Assembly (NCBI GenBank): GCA_947499505.1
Contig: CANMOQ010000002.1
Span: forward strand, 248,001 to 312,000
DNA length: 64,000 nucleotides
Direction: 5' to 3'
Source: an uncultured Erythrobacter sp.
GTDB lineage: Bacteria; Pseudomonadota; Alphaproteobacteria; Sphingomonadales; Sphingomonadaceae
Shown here: positions 9,155 through 17,465 of the stretch, piece by piece
Position numbering within the stretch: position 1 is the first letter of the stretch
Layout of the letters: each line of letters starts with the position of its first letter
Notes under the pieces: model-generated
The model's input: only the letters and a program-made list of their open reading frames with translations
The model's database searches: none
Told to the model about the DNA's origin: nothing
Position numbers and translations under genes: made by a program

Positions 9155-9177
9155 ACCGCGCCTCGGCGCGGTTTTGC
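9155..9177 (+). terminator. Intrinsic terminator after rpmG
   Basis: Stem ACCGCGC (9155-9161) / GCGCGGT (9166-9172) with a CTCG loop, followed by TTTTG. It lies about 100 bases after the rpmG stop on the same strand. Confidence 0.5.
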
Positions 9178-9276
9178 GTTGTATGGAGCAGGCGGCGCTG
9201 TAACTGGCGTGCTTAAGCGCTTGCAAAACGCTCAGTTCAGCCGCAGTTCAACGCCAACGCATTAATCGCACAGGTT

Positions 9277-9954
9277 ATGAGCATGAACCTTTTTAGATTT
9301 TCAAAGCCGCTTGCCGCCACCGCCGCGAGCGCAGCCGCCATTGCGGCAGCCTTTGGCTTGCCAGCAGAAACCAGCTTTGCCCCCGCGCCGCCTGCTTATG
9401 CGCAGGCGAATGATCTGGACGTGGCCGCTGGCGCATTGCGAGCGATCTCGACCATGAAGGCGGATTTCTCGCAGATTGACCGGCAGGGTAACGTGATCGC
9501 GGGCGAAATGACGCTGAAACGGCCGGGCAAGATTCGCTTCGAATATGAGAAGGGGACCGATCTGCTCGTCGTATCCAATGGCAAATCGCTCTATTTGATC
9601 GATTACACCGTTGATCAGGTCGAACGCTGGCCGATCAAGAACTCGCCGCTTGGCGCACTGCTTGATCCCACGCGCGATGTGAAGAAATTCGGCAAGATGA
9701 TGCCGACCGGTAATGACGATGTGATCAGCGTCGAAGTGCGCGATCCAAAGCGGCCCGAATTTGGCGTGATCAACATGATCTTTGTGCGCGATGGCACTGC
9801 GCCCGGCGGATGGCAGCTGACGCACTGGGTCGCGCTTGATTCGCAGAATCACCGCACCACCGTTCGGCTGAAGAATCATCGCTATGGAATGTCGGTCGCC
9901 GACAGCGCTTTCCGATTCAGAGATCCGCGCAAATCATCTCGTCGACCGGGTTGA
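9277..9954 (+). CDS. lolA: Outer-membrane lipoprotein carrier protein LolA family
   Basis: 225 residues with a signal peptide: basic N-region, Ala-rich core about residues 10-30, likely cleavage after AYAQA near residue 44. The mature part shows the LolA pattern: STMKADFSQIDRQGNVIAGEMTLKRPGKIRFEYE, then the strand pair LVVSNGKSLYLIDYTVDQVERWPI. LolA is a half-barrel periplasmic chaperone that ferries lipoproteins from the LolCDE transporter to the outer membrane; many alphaproteobacteria lack LolB. The window encodes several lipoproteins (LptE, PhoA-like, DUF3576) that would be its cargo. An ATG two codons downstream is an alternative start. The gene stands alone between rpmG and a non-coding region. 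Confidence 0.9.
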   Translation: MSMNLFRFSKPLAATAASAAAIAAAFGLPAETSFAPAPPAYAQANDLDVAAGALRAISTMKADFSQIDRQGNVIAGEMTLKRPGKIRFEYEKGTDLLVVSNGKSLYLIDYTVDQVERWPIKNSPLGALLDPTRDVKKFGKMMPTGNDDVISVEVRDPKRPEFGVINMIFVRDGTAPGGWQLTHWVALDSQNHRTTVRLKNHRYGMSVADSAFRFRDPRKSSRRPG

Positions 9955-10042
9955 ACGGTTTAACCGCGTTTAGTTGTAGGAATACGACAAACCCCGGCAC
10001 ATATTCATTTACCTGTAAGGCGAATACGCGTAATTTTCTTTT

Positions 10043-10165
10043 GCAAGTCAGTTGAGGGCGGGTTTCCCCCCTGTTGCCCCAACCCTCGTTCAGACTGATT
10101 TGTACAAGCGTGACGAACGCTCACATGGAACCCTCGCCCCATTGCCCCCGGGGTGAGGGTTTTTT
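10043..10165 (+). ncRNA. Candidate small RNA ending in a strong intrinsic terminator
   Basis: No open frame of note lies between lolA and the repeat at 10183. The stretch can fold as GAGGG (10054-10058) with CCCTC (10083-10087), a GCGT/ACGC hairpin near 10108-10120, and a terminal stem CCCTCGCCCC (10131-10140) / GGGGTGAGGG (10150-10159) with T6. The motif AACCCTCG occurs twice, so the first GAGGG could pair with either copy. It could equally be a long lolA 3' UTR. I could not match it to 6S, SRP or tmRNA from memory, and the 5' end is a guess. Confidence 0.35.
10131..10165 (+). terminator. Strong intrinsic terminator
   Basis: 10-bp stem CCCTCGCCCC / GGGGTGAGGG (one G-T wobble), 9-base loop, then TTTTTT (10160-10165). 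It is oriented to stop rightward transcripts from lolA or from the candidate small RNA, before the convergent alkaline phosphatase gene. Confidence 0.75.
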
Positions 10166-10182
10166 GTTGGGTGTTTGTTATG

Positions 10183-10411
10183 GCCCTCAAGCGCCGGGCG
10201 CAGGCCATCCGGCCTGCTTGGCTTTCCTCGCATAAGCTCAGGCGGCCAGTCGGCCTTGCGAACCCTATCGGGTTCGAACCAGCTCAACCTCACAGGCTTG
10301 GTCGCGGAGCACGGCGCGCAGCGCCGCAAGGCCCTTGTGGCCGCCCGCAGCGACGCGATCTCTGATCGCATGAGTGAGGATATCGCGCGCCGGATGGCGT
10401 GCGGAAAAGAA
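10183..10411. repeat. Intergenic repeat, composite copy of two inverted units
   Basis: The right half (10312-10411, reverse orientation) carries hairpin B CGGCGC-GCA-GCGCCG (10312-10326) and hairpin A GCGATC-TCT-GATCGC (10355-10369) inside the constant flanks. The left half is a second, shorter unit in the opposite orientation (GCTTTCCTCGC near 10221, then GGCGGCCAGTCGGCCTTGCG) ending in hairpin CGAACCC-TATC-GGGTTCG (10259-10276). The overall plan is the same as the copy at 40065-40320. It lies between convergent genes. It fills the rest of the 9955-10432 gap; no coding frame there is credible. Confidence 0.8.
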
Positions 10412-10432
10412 AATCAGGCGACCCGCGTGGCT

Positions 10433-11899
10433 TTATTCCCAGCCGAAGGCGCCGCGGATAATGTTGTAAATCACATTCTGCTCGATCACGCCGCGCGCTT
10501 TGTCAGCGCCGGGACCTTGAGCATAGAGCGCGACATCTTCACCGGCATGGGTCTCGCTGCGAAGCGGAATTGCCGCTTGTTGCTGCGCATTTACGCCCGT
10601 TTCCGGCGCAGGTCGCTCACTATGATCATGCAGCGCGCCGGGACCGTTCCAATATCCTAATGTGGTGTATGGCTGACCATCCTCTGCAAGAGTAGGCTCG
10701 TCTGGGTTGGAGATATCGCCCTCTGGCGGAACGACAAGGCCCAAAATGTCATTCCCGCGCCGGGGATAGCCAGCGATGGTGAAAACATGGCTGTGATCCG
10801 CTGTCACCATGATCAGCGTTTCTTCCGGGTCCGTATTGTCGATTGCGTATTGGATCGCATTGGCAAATTCGACCGTTTCCTCCAAAGCAAAGCCAGCCTT
10901 GCCTGCGTGGTGGCCGTGATCAATCCGGCCGCTTTCGACCATCAGATAATAGCCGTCCGGATCAGACCTTAGCCGCGCGATAGCTTGGCTGGTCATCTCG
11001 GTCAGGGTCGGCTCGCTCGCGCCCATCTCGCTGCCGTCCATCCGCTCTGCCATGTATGTCATATGGCTGGGCGAAAAGAGGCCAAGCACTGGCTTGTCGG
11101 TTGGAGCAGCGGCCAGGGCGTCCTTGTCGCGCACAAAAGTGCCGCCGGTGCGCGCGGCCCATAGACCCGGCAAATTGGCCGTGGCTTCCAACCGGCGACC
11201 GCCATCCTCCACCCCTTCGCCAAAGAACAAGGTGGAACCGCCGCCCAGCGCGACCTGAAAATCGAAGTCAATCAGCTGCGTCGCGACATCATCGCATCCA
11301 AGCCCGCGTTGACCCTCTGGGATGCCATTATCCGCTTCCCAATTGCGGTCGGCACTACGCGCATAAACACTAGCCGGTGTTGCATGGGTGATCCGCGCGG
11401 TGGAAACGATGCCCAACGCAAGGCCGCGCTGATTCACTTCTTCACCGAGCAGCGGCAGCGGATTGGCCAAGGCAGAGGCGCAGTCGGCCCGCTTGGCCTC
11501 CGGTCCCACGCCAAGCACACCAATGCTGGTCTTCTTGCCCGAATGCATTGCGGTGGCCGTGCCCGCGCTATCAGGCACCTGCGCATTGGTGTTGTAGGTC
11601 TTCACCAGCGCGACATTGTCAAATTTTTCAAAGGGAAGGACATATTCCTCGCCCGATTGCCCGCGCTTTTGACCCGCATAAATCCGCGCGGCAGTGATCG
11701 TTGAAACTCCCATGCCATCACCGATGAACAGGATGACGTTTTTGGCTTTCTTCTCAGTCGCGGCCGGAGCCGTCGCCGCTTCCTGAGCGGCCAAGTCAGA
11801 GGCATTCGGCACATATTTCTGGCCACCATTGTAAACGCAGCCGCCCAGCGGCAACGCCGCCCCAGCAAGGATCAAGCCGAAAGTGCGGGTGAGTGTCAT
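10433..11899 (-). CDS. phoA: Alkaline phosphatase, lipoprotein type
   Basis: 488 residues. The N-terminus is a lipoprotein signal with a lipobox ending in Cys21 (LPLGGC). The PhoA-family metal and nucleophile sites are visible: Asp61 in FIGDGMG, nucleophile Ser111 in VPDSAGTATAM, GRIDHGHHAG and the TADHSHVF metal-binding segment. It hydrolyses phosphomonoesters outside the cytoplasm to release phosphate and is tethered to a membrane. GGAGG lies upstream of the ATG. I see no clear Pho box in the 135-base divergent gap with xthA, so phosphate control is unproven. A two-metal alkaline phosphatase with a lipid anchor fits best; the substrate range is not readable. Confidence 0.93.
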   Translation of the reverse strand: MTLTRTFGLILAGAALPLGGCVYNGGQKYVPNASDLAAQEAATAPAATEKKAKNVILFIGDGMGVSTITAARIYAGQKRGQSGEEYVLPFEKFDNVALVKTYNTNAQVPDSAGTATAMHSGKKTSIGVLGVGPEAKRADCASALANPLPLLGEEVNQRGLALGIVSTARITHATPASVYARSADRNWEADNGIPEGQRGLGCDDVATQLIDFDFQVALGGGSTLFFGEGVEDGGRRLEATANLPGLWAARTGGTFVRDKDALAAAPTDKPVLGLFSPSHMTYMAERMDGSEMGASEPTLTEMTSQAIARLRSDPDGYYLMVESGRIDHGHHAGKAGFALEETVEFANAIQYAIDNTDPEETLIMVTADHSHVFTIAGYPRRGNDILGLVVPPEGDISNPDEPTLAEDGQPYTTLGYWNGPGALHDHSERPAPETGVNAQQQAAIPLRSETHAGEDVALYAQGPGADKARGVIEQNVIYNIIRGAFGWE

Positions 11900-12034
11900 A
11901 ATTGGGCCTCCGAGAAATAATGCGTCTTCGCTATCCGCATCTGATGCTACAGGAAAGTGAAACTACAGCATGATCCATCGCTTTTCTCTCATCGCCGCTT
12001 GCTAAGGCGATATCTGCGAACCTAAAGCAATCGC

Positions 12035-12838
12035 ATGATCTCTATCGCCACTTGGAATATCAATTCTGTCCGCCTGCGCCTGCCCCAGGTTGAGCGCTTT
12101 CTTACCGAGCATTCGCCCGACGTGCTGTGCCTGCAGGAAATCAAATGTCAGGAGCATCAGTTTCCCGCCGATGCGCTGGCGAAGCTGGGGTACGAACATG
12201 TCGCGGTGCACGGGCAAAAGGGCTATCACGGAGTGGCCACCATCAGCCGCGTGCCACTGCGCGAATATTCCCGGCACGATTGGCAGGCCAATGGCGAGGC
12301 GCGCCATGTCGGGGTTGAGCTGCTCGATGCACCAGAGGGCAACGCCATGATGCGCCTCGACAATGTCTATGTGCCCGCTGGCGGCGATGTGCCCGATCGC
12401 GATGTGAACGCCAAATTCGGCCAAAAGCTCGATTTTCTGGCCCGTATGACCGATTGGGCCGGCTCGATTGAGCAGCCGACAATGATCGTCGGCGATTTCA
12501 ACATCGCTCCGCTGGAAAGCGACGTTTGGGGGCACAAACAGCTCTTGAAAGTCGTCAGCCACACCCCGCTGGAGGTGGACACCTTGGACAAGTTCAAGGC
12601 GGCCCATGATTGGGTCGATGTCGGGCGCGAGTTCATCAAAGACCCAGAGCGCTATTACAGCTGGTGGTCCTATCGCTCGCCCGATTACCGCAAGAATGAT
12701 CGCGGGCGCAGGCTCGATCACATGTGGGCCAGCCCGGCACTCGCGGCCAAGGCATCCGGCCACCGCATCGTGGAAGATGCGCGCAGCTGGGAAAAGCCAT
12801 CTGATCACATCCCGCTGATCACTGAGTTTTCGCTCTGA
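12035..12838 (+). CDS. xthA: Exodeoxyribonuclease III
   Basis: A 267-residue AP endonuclease/3'-5' exonuclease of the EEP superfamily, acting in base-excision repair. Visible motifs: TWNINSVRLR, LQEIKC (Mg-binding Glu), GYHGVATISR, GDFNIAP (catalytic Asp/Asn), GRRLDHMWAS and SDHIPL (catalytic His near the C-terminus). The length matches E. coli XthA (268). It is divergent from the phosphatase gene, and its stop codon TGA (12836-12838) sits inside a probable CTGA start overlap with ribA. Note that ung and tag, also base-excision repair genes, lie elsewhere in the window and not in an operon with it. Confidence 0.96.
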   Translation: MISIATWNINSVRLRLPQVERFLTEHSPDVLCLQEIKCQEHQFPADALAKLGYEHVAVHGQKGYHGVATISRVPLREYSRHDWQANGEARHVGVELLDAPEGNAMMRLDNVYVPAGGDVPDRDVNAKFGQKLDFLARMTDWAGSIEQPTMIVGDFNIAPLESDVWGHKQLLKVVSHTPLEVDTLDKFKAAHDWVDVGREFIKDPERYYSWWSYRSPDYRKNDRGRRLDHMWASPALAAKASGHRIVEDARSWEKPSDHIPLITEFSL

Positions 12839-13914
12839 GCGAGGCGCACGTCTCCGATCCCTCACCCGCTAGGCGCGCGGCGCAAGCGGTCGATGCATTG
12901 CGCCATGGCTGGCCCTTGGCCTTTGCCGGTGGGCCGGTGCTGCTTCCGGTGGAAACCGCGATTGCGCGGGAGGCGACCGCGCCGCAAATGCTGATCTCGG
13001 CGGCAAGGGCTGCGACCTTAAAGCTCGCCAATCAGCGCGCCGCCGCTGTCCCGCATGCCCCGGTGCTGATCTGCGGCGGAGAGCCTTTTAGCCTGCGCGA
13101 GGCCCTGCCAATTGCGGACCCCGCGCTCGATCTGCGCAATCCGCTAAAGGGGCCATTTCGCGCGGAAAGCTTGGACTGGGAAGAGACCGCCGCTGCCGCG
13201 CTCGAACTGGCGCGGATCGCGGGGATACTACCCGCCTTTCTGGTCAACCCGAGCAATGCTGGCGAATCGCAAAGCATCGCCGCCTCCGACCTTGCCGATT
13301 ATTCCGAAACGGGCGCGCTCAGCATTGCGACCCGGGCGCGCCTGCCGGTCAGTGCTAGCAAAACGGCGGAGATAGTCGCCTTCCGATCAAGCGCCGACAC
13401 GCGCGAGCATGTAGCCCTGATCATTGGCGCGCAGAGCGGCGACAAACAGCCGTTGGTGCGGCTCCATTCGGAATGCCTCACTGGCGATATACTGAGCAGT
13501 CTCAAATGCGATTGCGGGCCTCAGCTCGACGCCGCGCTGGCCGCCATGGCTGACGAAGCAGCAGCTGGCGGTTGGGGCGTGCTGCTGTATTTGCGGCAAG
13601 AAGGCCGCGGCATTGGCCTCATCAACAAGCTGCGCGCCTACAGCCTGCAAGACGCCGGGTTCGACACGGTAGAGGCCAATGAGCGCCTGGGCCTGCCCGA
13701 TGAAGCGCGCGATTTTCCTGTCGCCGCGCGGATGCTGGAGCTGCTGGGTGCGCGCACCATCCGCCTGATGACCAACAATCCGCGCAAGGTTGAGGCGCTG
13801 ACCGCGGCAGGCGTGACAATCAGCGAGCGCGTGCAGCATCAGCTGCCTGACAACCCTTTCAACACGCGTTACCTCGCCACCAAGCGGGACAAATCAGGAC
13901 ATTTGCTGAAATGA
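12835..13914 (+). CDS. ribA: GTP cyclohydrolase II
   Basis: First enzyme of riboflavin synthesis from GTP. The catalytic domain has the zinc site RLHSECLTGDILSSLKCDCG, the LYLRQEGRGIGLINK motif and RLMTNNPRKVEAL. The N-terminal 150 or so residues resemble a degenerate extension seen in alphaproteobacterial RibA proteins. Start: the only standard start near the 5' end is TTG at 12898. However, the residues encoded before it (ARRAAQAVDALRHGWPL) look conserved and in phase back to a CTG at 12835 that overlaps the xthA stop as CTGA, so I place the start there. With TTG the protein would be 338 residues. It overlaps the downstream acetyltransferase gene by ATGA. Confidence 0.85.
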   Translation: MSEAHVSDPSPARRAAQAVDALRHGWPLAFAGGPVLLPVETAIAREATAPQMLISAARAATLKLANQRAAAVPHAPVLICGGEPFSLREALPIADPALDLRNPLKGPFRAESLDWEETAAAALELARIAGILPAFLVNPSNAGESQSIAASDLADYSETGALSIATRARLPVSASKTAEIVAFRSSADTREHVALIIGAQSGDKQPLVRLHSECLTGDILSSLKCDCGPQLDAALAAMADEAAAGGWGVLLYLRQEGRGIGLINKLRAYSLQDAGFDTVEANERLGLPDEARDFPVAARMLELLGARTIRLMTNNPRKVEALTAAGVTISERVQHQLPDNPFNTRYLATKRDKSGHLLK

Positions 13915-14411
13915 CCGCTATCACGATCCGGCCCGAGGCACCCGGCGATGAAGGCACGATTCATGCGATCACGGAGCAGGCCTTTCGCCCGATGCCGTTC
14001 AGCGACGGCGACGAACAGGATCTCATCGATCGCTTACGCGCGGATGGCGATCTGACGCTGTCTCTGGTCGCCGAGGATGCCACTCAGATCGTCGGCCATA
14101 TTGCCTTTTCGCCGGTGACCATCACGGACGGCGCAGCGGGTTGGTATGGGCTTGGCCCGGTCGCCGTGCGGCCAGAATTGCAAGGGCAAGATATTGGCGG
14201 GCGGCTGATCCGGCGCGGCATTGCTGACATGCGAGAGCTCGGCGCGAGCGGCATCGTCCTGCTGGGCAGCACTGACTATTATCCGCGCTTTGGCTTCAAG
14301 CATGAGCCGCAGCTGACCTATTCTGGCGGACCAGCGGAATATTTCCAATGTCTGTTGCTGACAGGCGACCTGCCAAAAGGTGAGGTCCAATTCTCGCCTG
14401 CATTTGGGTAA
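13911..14411 (+). CDS. GNAT family N-acetyltransferase (YhbS-like)
   Basis: 166 residues with one GNAT fold. The acetyl-CoA-binding motif A is seen in LGPVAVRPELQGQDIGGRLIRRGI, with the Q/R-x-x-G-x-G/A-type loop, followed by GIVLLGSTDYYPRFGFK, the usual motif-B strand and helix of the YhbS group. The substrate is not determinable; relatives acetylate small molecules or protein amino termini. Its start overlaps the ribA stop (ATGA), so it is the third gene of the xthA-ribA operon. It converges on a beta-helix gene with an 11-base gap. Confidence 0.88.
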   Translation: MTAITIRPEAPGDEGTIHAITEQAFRPMPFSDGDEQDLIDRLRADGDLTLSLVAEDATQIVGHIAFSPVTITDGAAGWYGLGPVAVRPELQGQDIGGRLIRRGIADMRELGASGIVLLGSTDYYPRFGFKHEPQLTYSGGPAEYFQCLLLTGDLPKGEVQFSPAFG

Positions 14412-14422
14412 GTCTGAGCGCC

Positions 14423-15364
14423 CTAGCGCTGTTGATATTGCGTCACGCCGTCCATCAAGCGGTTGCCGGACATCACCACTTTTGATCCGGTCCAATCAGC
14501 CAAAAACGTGCTGGAACGGCTGAGGCCGGGCACGAAGCGCGCCTCATTGTTCTGAACCCGCAAGCCGTCGGATGGATGGATCACCGTCTCTGCGCCTAGC
14601 GCGATAAAGGCGGAGTAATTCTCCTTATCGCGGCCTTGCACAAACCAATTGCCCGTGATCGTACCGCGCGCACCGGCGGGCAGGTCGATCATATAATTGG
14701 TGCCGCGTCCGCTCGCATCATCGAACGAATTGCCTCGGATCGTCACCTTGCCCGAGCGTGCCTTCACATAATGCCCGCCCGTTCCGCGTTCGAATCGGCT
14801 GTCGACCACCGAAAGCTCGCCATAATTGCCGACATAAATTGAATGCGCGCAGCCAGCCGAATGCTCGCACGTGCCGAGCCCGCTAAAGGTGGAGCGGGCG
14901 ATATAGATAAATCCGCGCACATCATCGGCCGTGAGAATGCCTTGCTGGCTGTCTTCGAAGCGAGAATAGGCGATGTTGAGGCTGCCGCGTTCCAGCCGGA
15001 TCCCGGCACCGTTGCCATCGCCGACAGAAATCCCGCGGAATGTGATCCCGCGAATCTCCGCACCCATACCGCGCAGCACCAGCGCCGCTTTGCCTTCGCA
15101 GGCGGTGCGCTCAAAGACCGCGCTGCCCGCCTTTTCTGCTGTGTAAGTGATCACGCCCACTTCCTGAACCGCGCATTGGCGATACGTGCCGGGTGCGACC
15201 GAAATAGTCGCCTTGCCTGACCCAACCGCGCTCACGGCGCTTTGCAGCGACCCATAGGAACGTCCAGTCTCGACAATGGTGAAGTCCCCGCGGCCCTGCT
15301 GAGCAACGGCTGAAGGGGCGCATAGAGCGAGAGCGAGGGCGGATGCAGCAAATTTGTAGTTCAT
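14423..15364 (-). CDS. Secreted right-handed beta-helix protein
   Basis: 313 residues starting at the ATG ending at 15364 (MNYKFAASALALALCAPSAVAQQG), a clean signal peptide cut after AVAQ near residue 22. The mature protein has repeating short strands and turns (ISVAPGTYRQCAVQE, AEIRGITFRGISVGDG, SLNIAYSRFEDSQQGI, FIYIARSTFSGLG, LSVVDSRFERGTGGHYV, VTIRGNSFDDASG), typical of the pectate-lyase/NosD-type parallel beta-helix. No catalytic residues can be assigned, so binding or hydrolysis of a polysaccharide is only a possibility. The frame continues upstream to 15433 without support. It is transcribed away from the lipoprotein genes that follow. Confidence 0.82.
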   Translation of the reverse strand: MNYKFAASALALALCAPSAVAQQGRGDFTIVETGRSYGSLQSAVSAVGSGKATISVAPGTYRQCAVQEVGVITYTAEKAGSAVFERTACEGKAALVLRGMGAEIRGITFRGISVGDGNGAGIRLERGSLNIAYSRFEDSQQGILTADDVRGFIYIARSTFSGLGTCEHSAGCAHSIYVGNYGELSVVDSRFERGTGGHYVKARSGKVTIRGNSFDDASGRGTNYMIDLPAGARGTITGNWFVQGRDKENYSAFIALGAETVIHPSDGLRVQNNEARFVPGLSRSSTFLADWTGSKVVMSGNRLMDGVTQYQQR

Positions 15365-15554
15365 GAATGCAGCAATAGCAGGACCTTGGCTCGCCTCCGC
15401 CGCACAATCGCCCAGCGTCCCTGCGCGGCACAACTATCGGACAGAATGTTGAATTGGCGCTTGGCGAGCAGGGGCACAGGCGGCTACACCATCGCCGGGC
15501 AAGGTGGGGATACGCCCTACCGAAACAAATCAGGGTCACTCAGGAGGAAAACCC

Positions 15555-15905
15555 ATGAAGAAGTTAACAAGCATGATTGCGGTGGCTGGTGCCACTCTCG
15601 CGCTCGCCGCCTGCGGCAGCGCGGACGACGCATCGGTTGATGCAACCGCTGACACGGTTGAAATGCCAGCGGATGATGCGCTCGAGCCGATCGTAGAAGA
15701 GCCGGTTGAAGACGCCGCAGCGGTTGCTGAAGACGTTGATCCAGCCGACATCGCCGTTGACGAGGCAACCGCCACTGAAGCAGCAGACGCAGCCGCAGTG
15801 GTAGCCGACGAAGCAGCCGCCGCTGCTGAAGCCGCCGAGGCGGCCAGCTCGAACCTGGATGACGTTGTGGACGCAGCGGAAAATGCTGCTGAAGCTGCCA
15901 ACTAA
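15555..15905 (+). CDS. Small acidic Ala-rich lipoprotein
   Basis: 116 residues. Perfect AGGAGG (15542-15547) sits 7 bases before the ATG. Residues 1-21 form a lipoprotein signal (MKKLTSMIAVAGATLALAAC, lipobox LAAC). The mature part is almost wholly Ala, Asp, Glu and Val (EEPVEDAAAVAEDVDP, AAAAAEAAEAASS), probably a flexible or helical low-complexity rod. The function is not known. A second, similar small lipoprotein gene follows after 13 bases, so both are likely one transcript. The strong ribosome-binding site suggests high expression. Confidence 0.8.
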   Translation: MKKLTSMIAVAGATLALAACGSADDASVDATADTVEMPADDALEPIVEEPVEDAAAVAEDVDPADIAVDEATATEAADAAAVVADEAAAAAEAAEAASSNLDDVVDAAENAAEAAN

Positions 15906-15918
15906 GAGCACGAACCAA

Positions 15919-16227
15919 ATGACCGGGAAGCGGGCCTTGGCAACAAGCGGCGAAAGCCGCCAAGCCGCCGCCCGCTTCCCGTTTTGGCGCGCTGCGATAG
16001 GCGCGCCGCTTGTCTTGGCTCTGGCCGCTTGTGGCGGCGGAGGCAGTGATACGGGCCCCGGCGCGGTGAGCGAAGGCGAGGCCCAAGCGCTCGATGAAGC
16101 CGCTGAAATGCTGGATGAGCGGCGCCTGCCGCCAGAGGTGCTGCCCACGGCTGCGCCTGTCATTCCAGACCCATCCGAAACAACCGGCGAAAGTGCGGAA
16201 GAAAGCACAAGCGACAACCCGCAATAG
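15919..16227 (+). CDS. Small lipoprotein, hypothetical
   Basis: 102 residues. A long basic N-region (MTGKRALATSGESRQAAARF) precedes a hydrophobic core and lipobox LALAAC followed by GGGGSD. The rest is acidic and Pro-rich with no recognisable domain. The Cys-Gly-Gly tract after the lipobox is typical of outer-membrane lipoproteins. The ATG at 15919 gives a sensible signal peptide; an in-frame start at 15859 would overlap the preceding gene. It sits between another acidic lipoprotein and an acyl-CoA dehydrogenase gene, with no clear link to either. Confidence 0.65.
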   Translation: MTGKRALATSGESRQAAARFPFWRAAIGAPLVLALAACGGGGSDTGPGAVSEGEAQALDEAAEMLDERRLPPEVLPTAAPVIPDPSETTGESAEESTSDNPQ

Positions 16228-16260
16228 CTCCCCTCGCATAAGCGCCAAAGGACGATACCG

Positions 16261-17451
16261 ATGATGAGTGCAGGCCAAGCCAACGCTGGAATGGATCACG
16301 ATACGTTTGAGCAATTTGCCGAGCAGCTCGACCGCTATGTCAAAGAGCGCCTGATCCCGGCGGAAAACGACGTCATCGAAAACGATGCGATCCCGCCAGA
16401 GATCGTTGATGAGATGCGCGACATGGGCCTGTTTGGGATTTCCGTGCCTGAAGAATATGGCGGCGCAGGACTTAACACCCGTCAATATGCCCGCGTCGTC
16501 AACGCGATGAGCTACGCCGCGCCCGCCTATCGATCGATCTTCTCAATCAATGTCGGCATGTTTGCGAGCGCGCTTAAAAACGGCGCCACCGAGGCGCAGC
16601 GGGCCGAATGGTATCCGAAACTGGTCGAAGGCAAGATCGCTTGCTTTGGCCTCACTGAGCCGGGCTCGGGCAGCGACAGCGCCGGCCTGCAAACCACCGC
16701 GACCCCTGATCCTGGTGGCAATGGCTGGGTGCTGAATGGCACCAAGCGTTACATCACCAATGCGCCGCATGCCGATGTCGCCCTGATCATGGCGCGGACC
16801 GAAAAAGAGAACCTACCCAAAAACGCCCATGTCAGCGCCTTTCTGGTGCCGATGGACACTCCGGGCATTTCCACCGGTTCGCCGGACAAGAAGATGGGGC
16901 AATCCGGCAGCCATATCTCAGACATCATGCTCGATGATGTGAAGGTGCCCGGCGATGCTTTGCTGGGCGAGGAAACTGGCAAGGGTTTCCGCTTTGCGAT
17001 GCAGAGCCTGGACAATGGCCGCATTTCAGTGGGCGCGGCGGCAACCGGCTATGCCCGGCGCGCGCTCAATTCTGCCCTGCGCTATGCCAATGAACGCCAG
17101 GCCTTTGGCGAGCCGATTGCCCGCTTCCAATTGATCCAGGCGATGCTGGCCGACAGCGAGACCGAGATTTACGCGGCTGAATGCATGATGCGCGATGTGA
17201 CCGAACGCGCGGATCGCGGCGAGAATATCATCACCAAGGCCGCCGCATTCAAAGTCTTCGCATCGGAAATGTGTGGCCGTGTGGTGGACAGGGTCGTGCA
17301 GATTTATGGCGGCGCGGGCTACCTCGCGGAATATGACGCAGAGCGCTTCTACCGTGATGCGCGAATTTACCGGATTTACGAGGGCACCACGCAAATTCTC
17401 CAGCTTCAAATAGCCAAGCATATGCTGCGCGAGTGGGAGAAGAATGTTTGA
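16261..17451 (+). CDS. Acyl-CoA dehydrogenase
   Basis: A 396-residue FAD-dependent flavoenzyme that introduces a trans-2 double bond into an acyl-CoA. Family signatures: CFGLTEPGSGSDSAGLQTTA (FAD/substrate contact), the middle beta-domain KRYITNAPHADVALIMART, and IYEGTTQILQL near the C-terminus with the likely catalytic base Glu374. GGAGYLAEYDAERFYRDARI is the usual penultimate motif. Electrons would pass to ETF. It begins a same-strand group with a CoA-transferase, a thiolase and a hotdog hydratase, which points to one catabolic pathway. The substrate (short, branched or dicarboxylic acyl) cannot be told from sequence. Confidence 0.94.
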   Translation: MMSAGQANAGMDHDTFEQFAEQLDRYVKERLIPAENDVIENDAIPPEIVDEMRDMGLFGISVPEEYGGAGLNTRQYARVVNAMSYAAPAYRSIFSINVGMFASALKNGATEAQRAEWYPKLVEGKIACFGLTEPGSGSDSAGLQTTATPDPGGNGWVLNGTKRYITNAPHADVALIMARTEKENLPKNAHVSAFLVPMDTPGISTGSPDKKMGQSGSHISDIMLDDVKVPGDALLGEETGKGFRFAMQSLDNGRISVGAAATGYARRALNSALRYANERQAFGEPIARFQLIQAMLADSETEIYAAECMMRDVTERADRGENIITKAAAFKVFASEMCGRVVDRVVQIYGGAGYLAEYDAERFYRDARIYRIYEGTTQILQLQIAKHMLREWEKNV

Positions 17452-17465
17452 ATAGGTGAGAGTTT

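Noticed and set aside
10259..10280. GGGTTCGAACC, resembling a tRNA T-loop
   Set aside because: No cloverleaf, anticodon stem or CCA context can be built; it is the hairpin arm of a repeat unit.
12002..12865. 287-residue open frame on the minus strand
   Set aside because: It is antisense to the whole of xthA, which has all catalytic motifs; the reverse frame shows no family and is open only because of codon bias.
15517..16485. 322-residue Arg/Pro/Leu-rich frame on the minus strand
   Set aside because: It is a shadow of the two lipoprotein genes and of the acyl-CoA dehydrogenase start; low-complexity composition reflects the Ala/Asp/Glu codons on the other strand.
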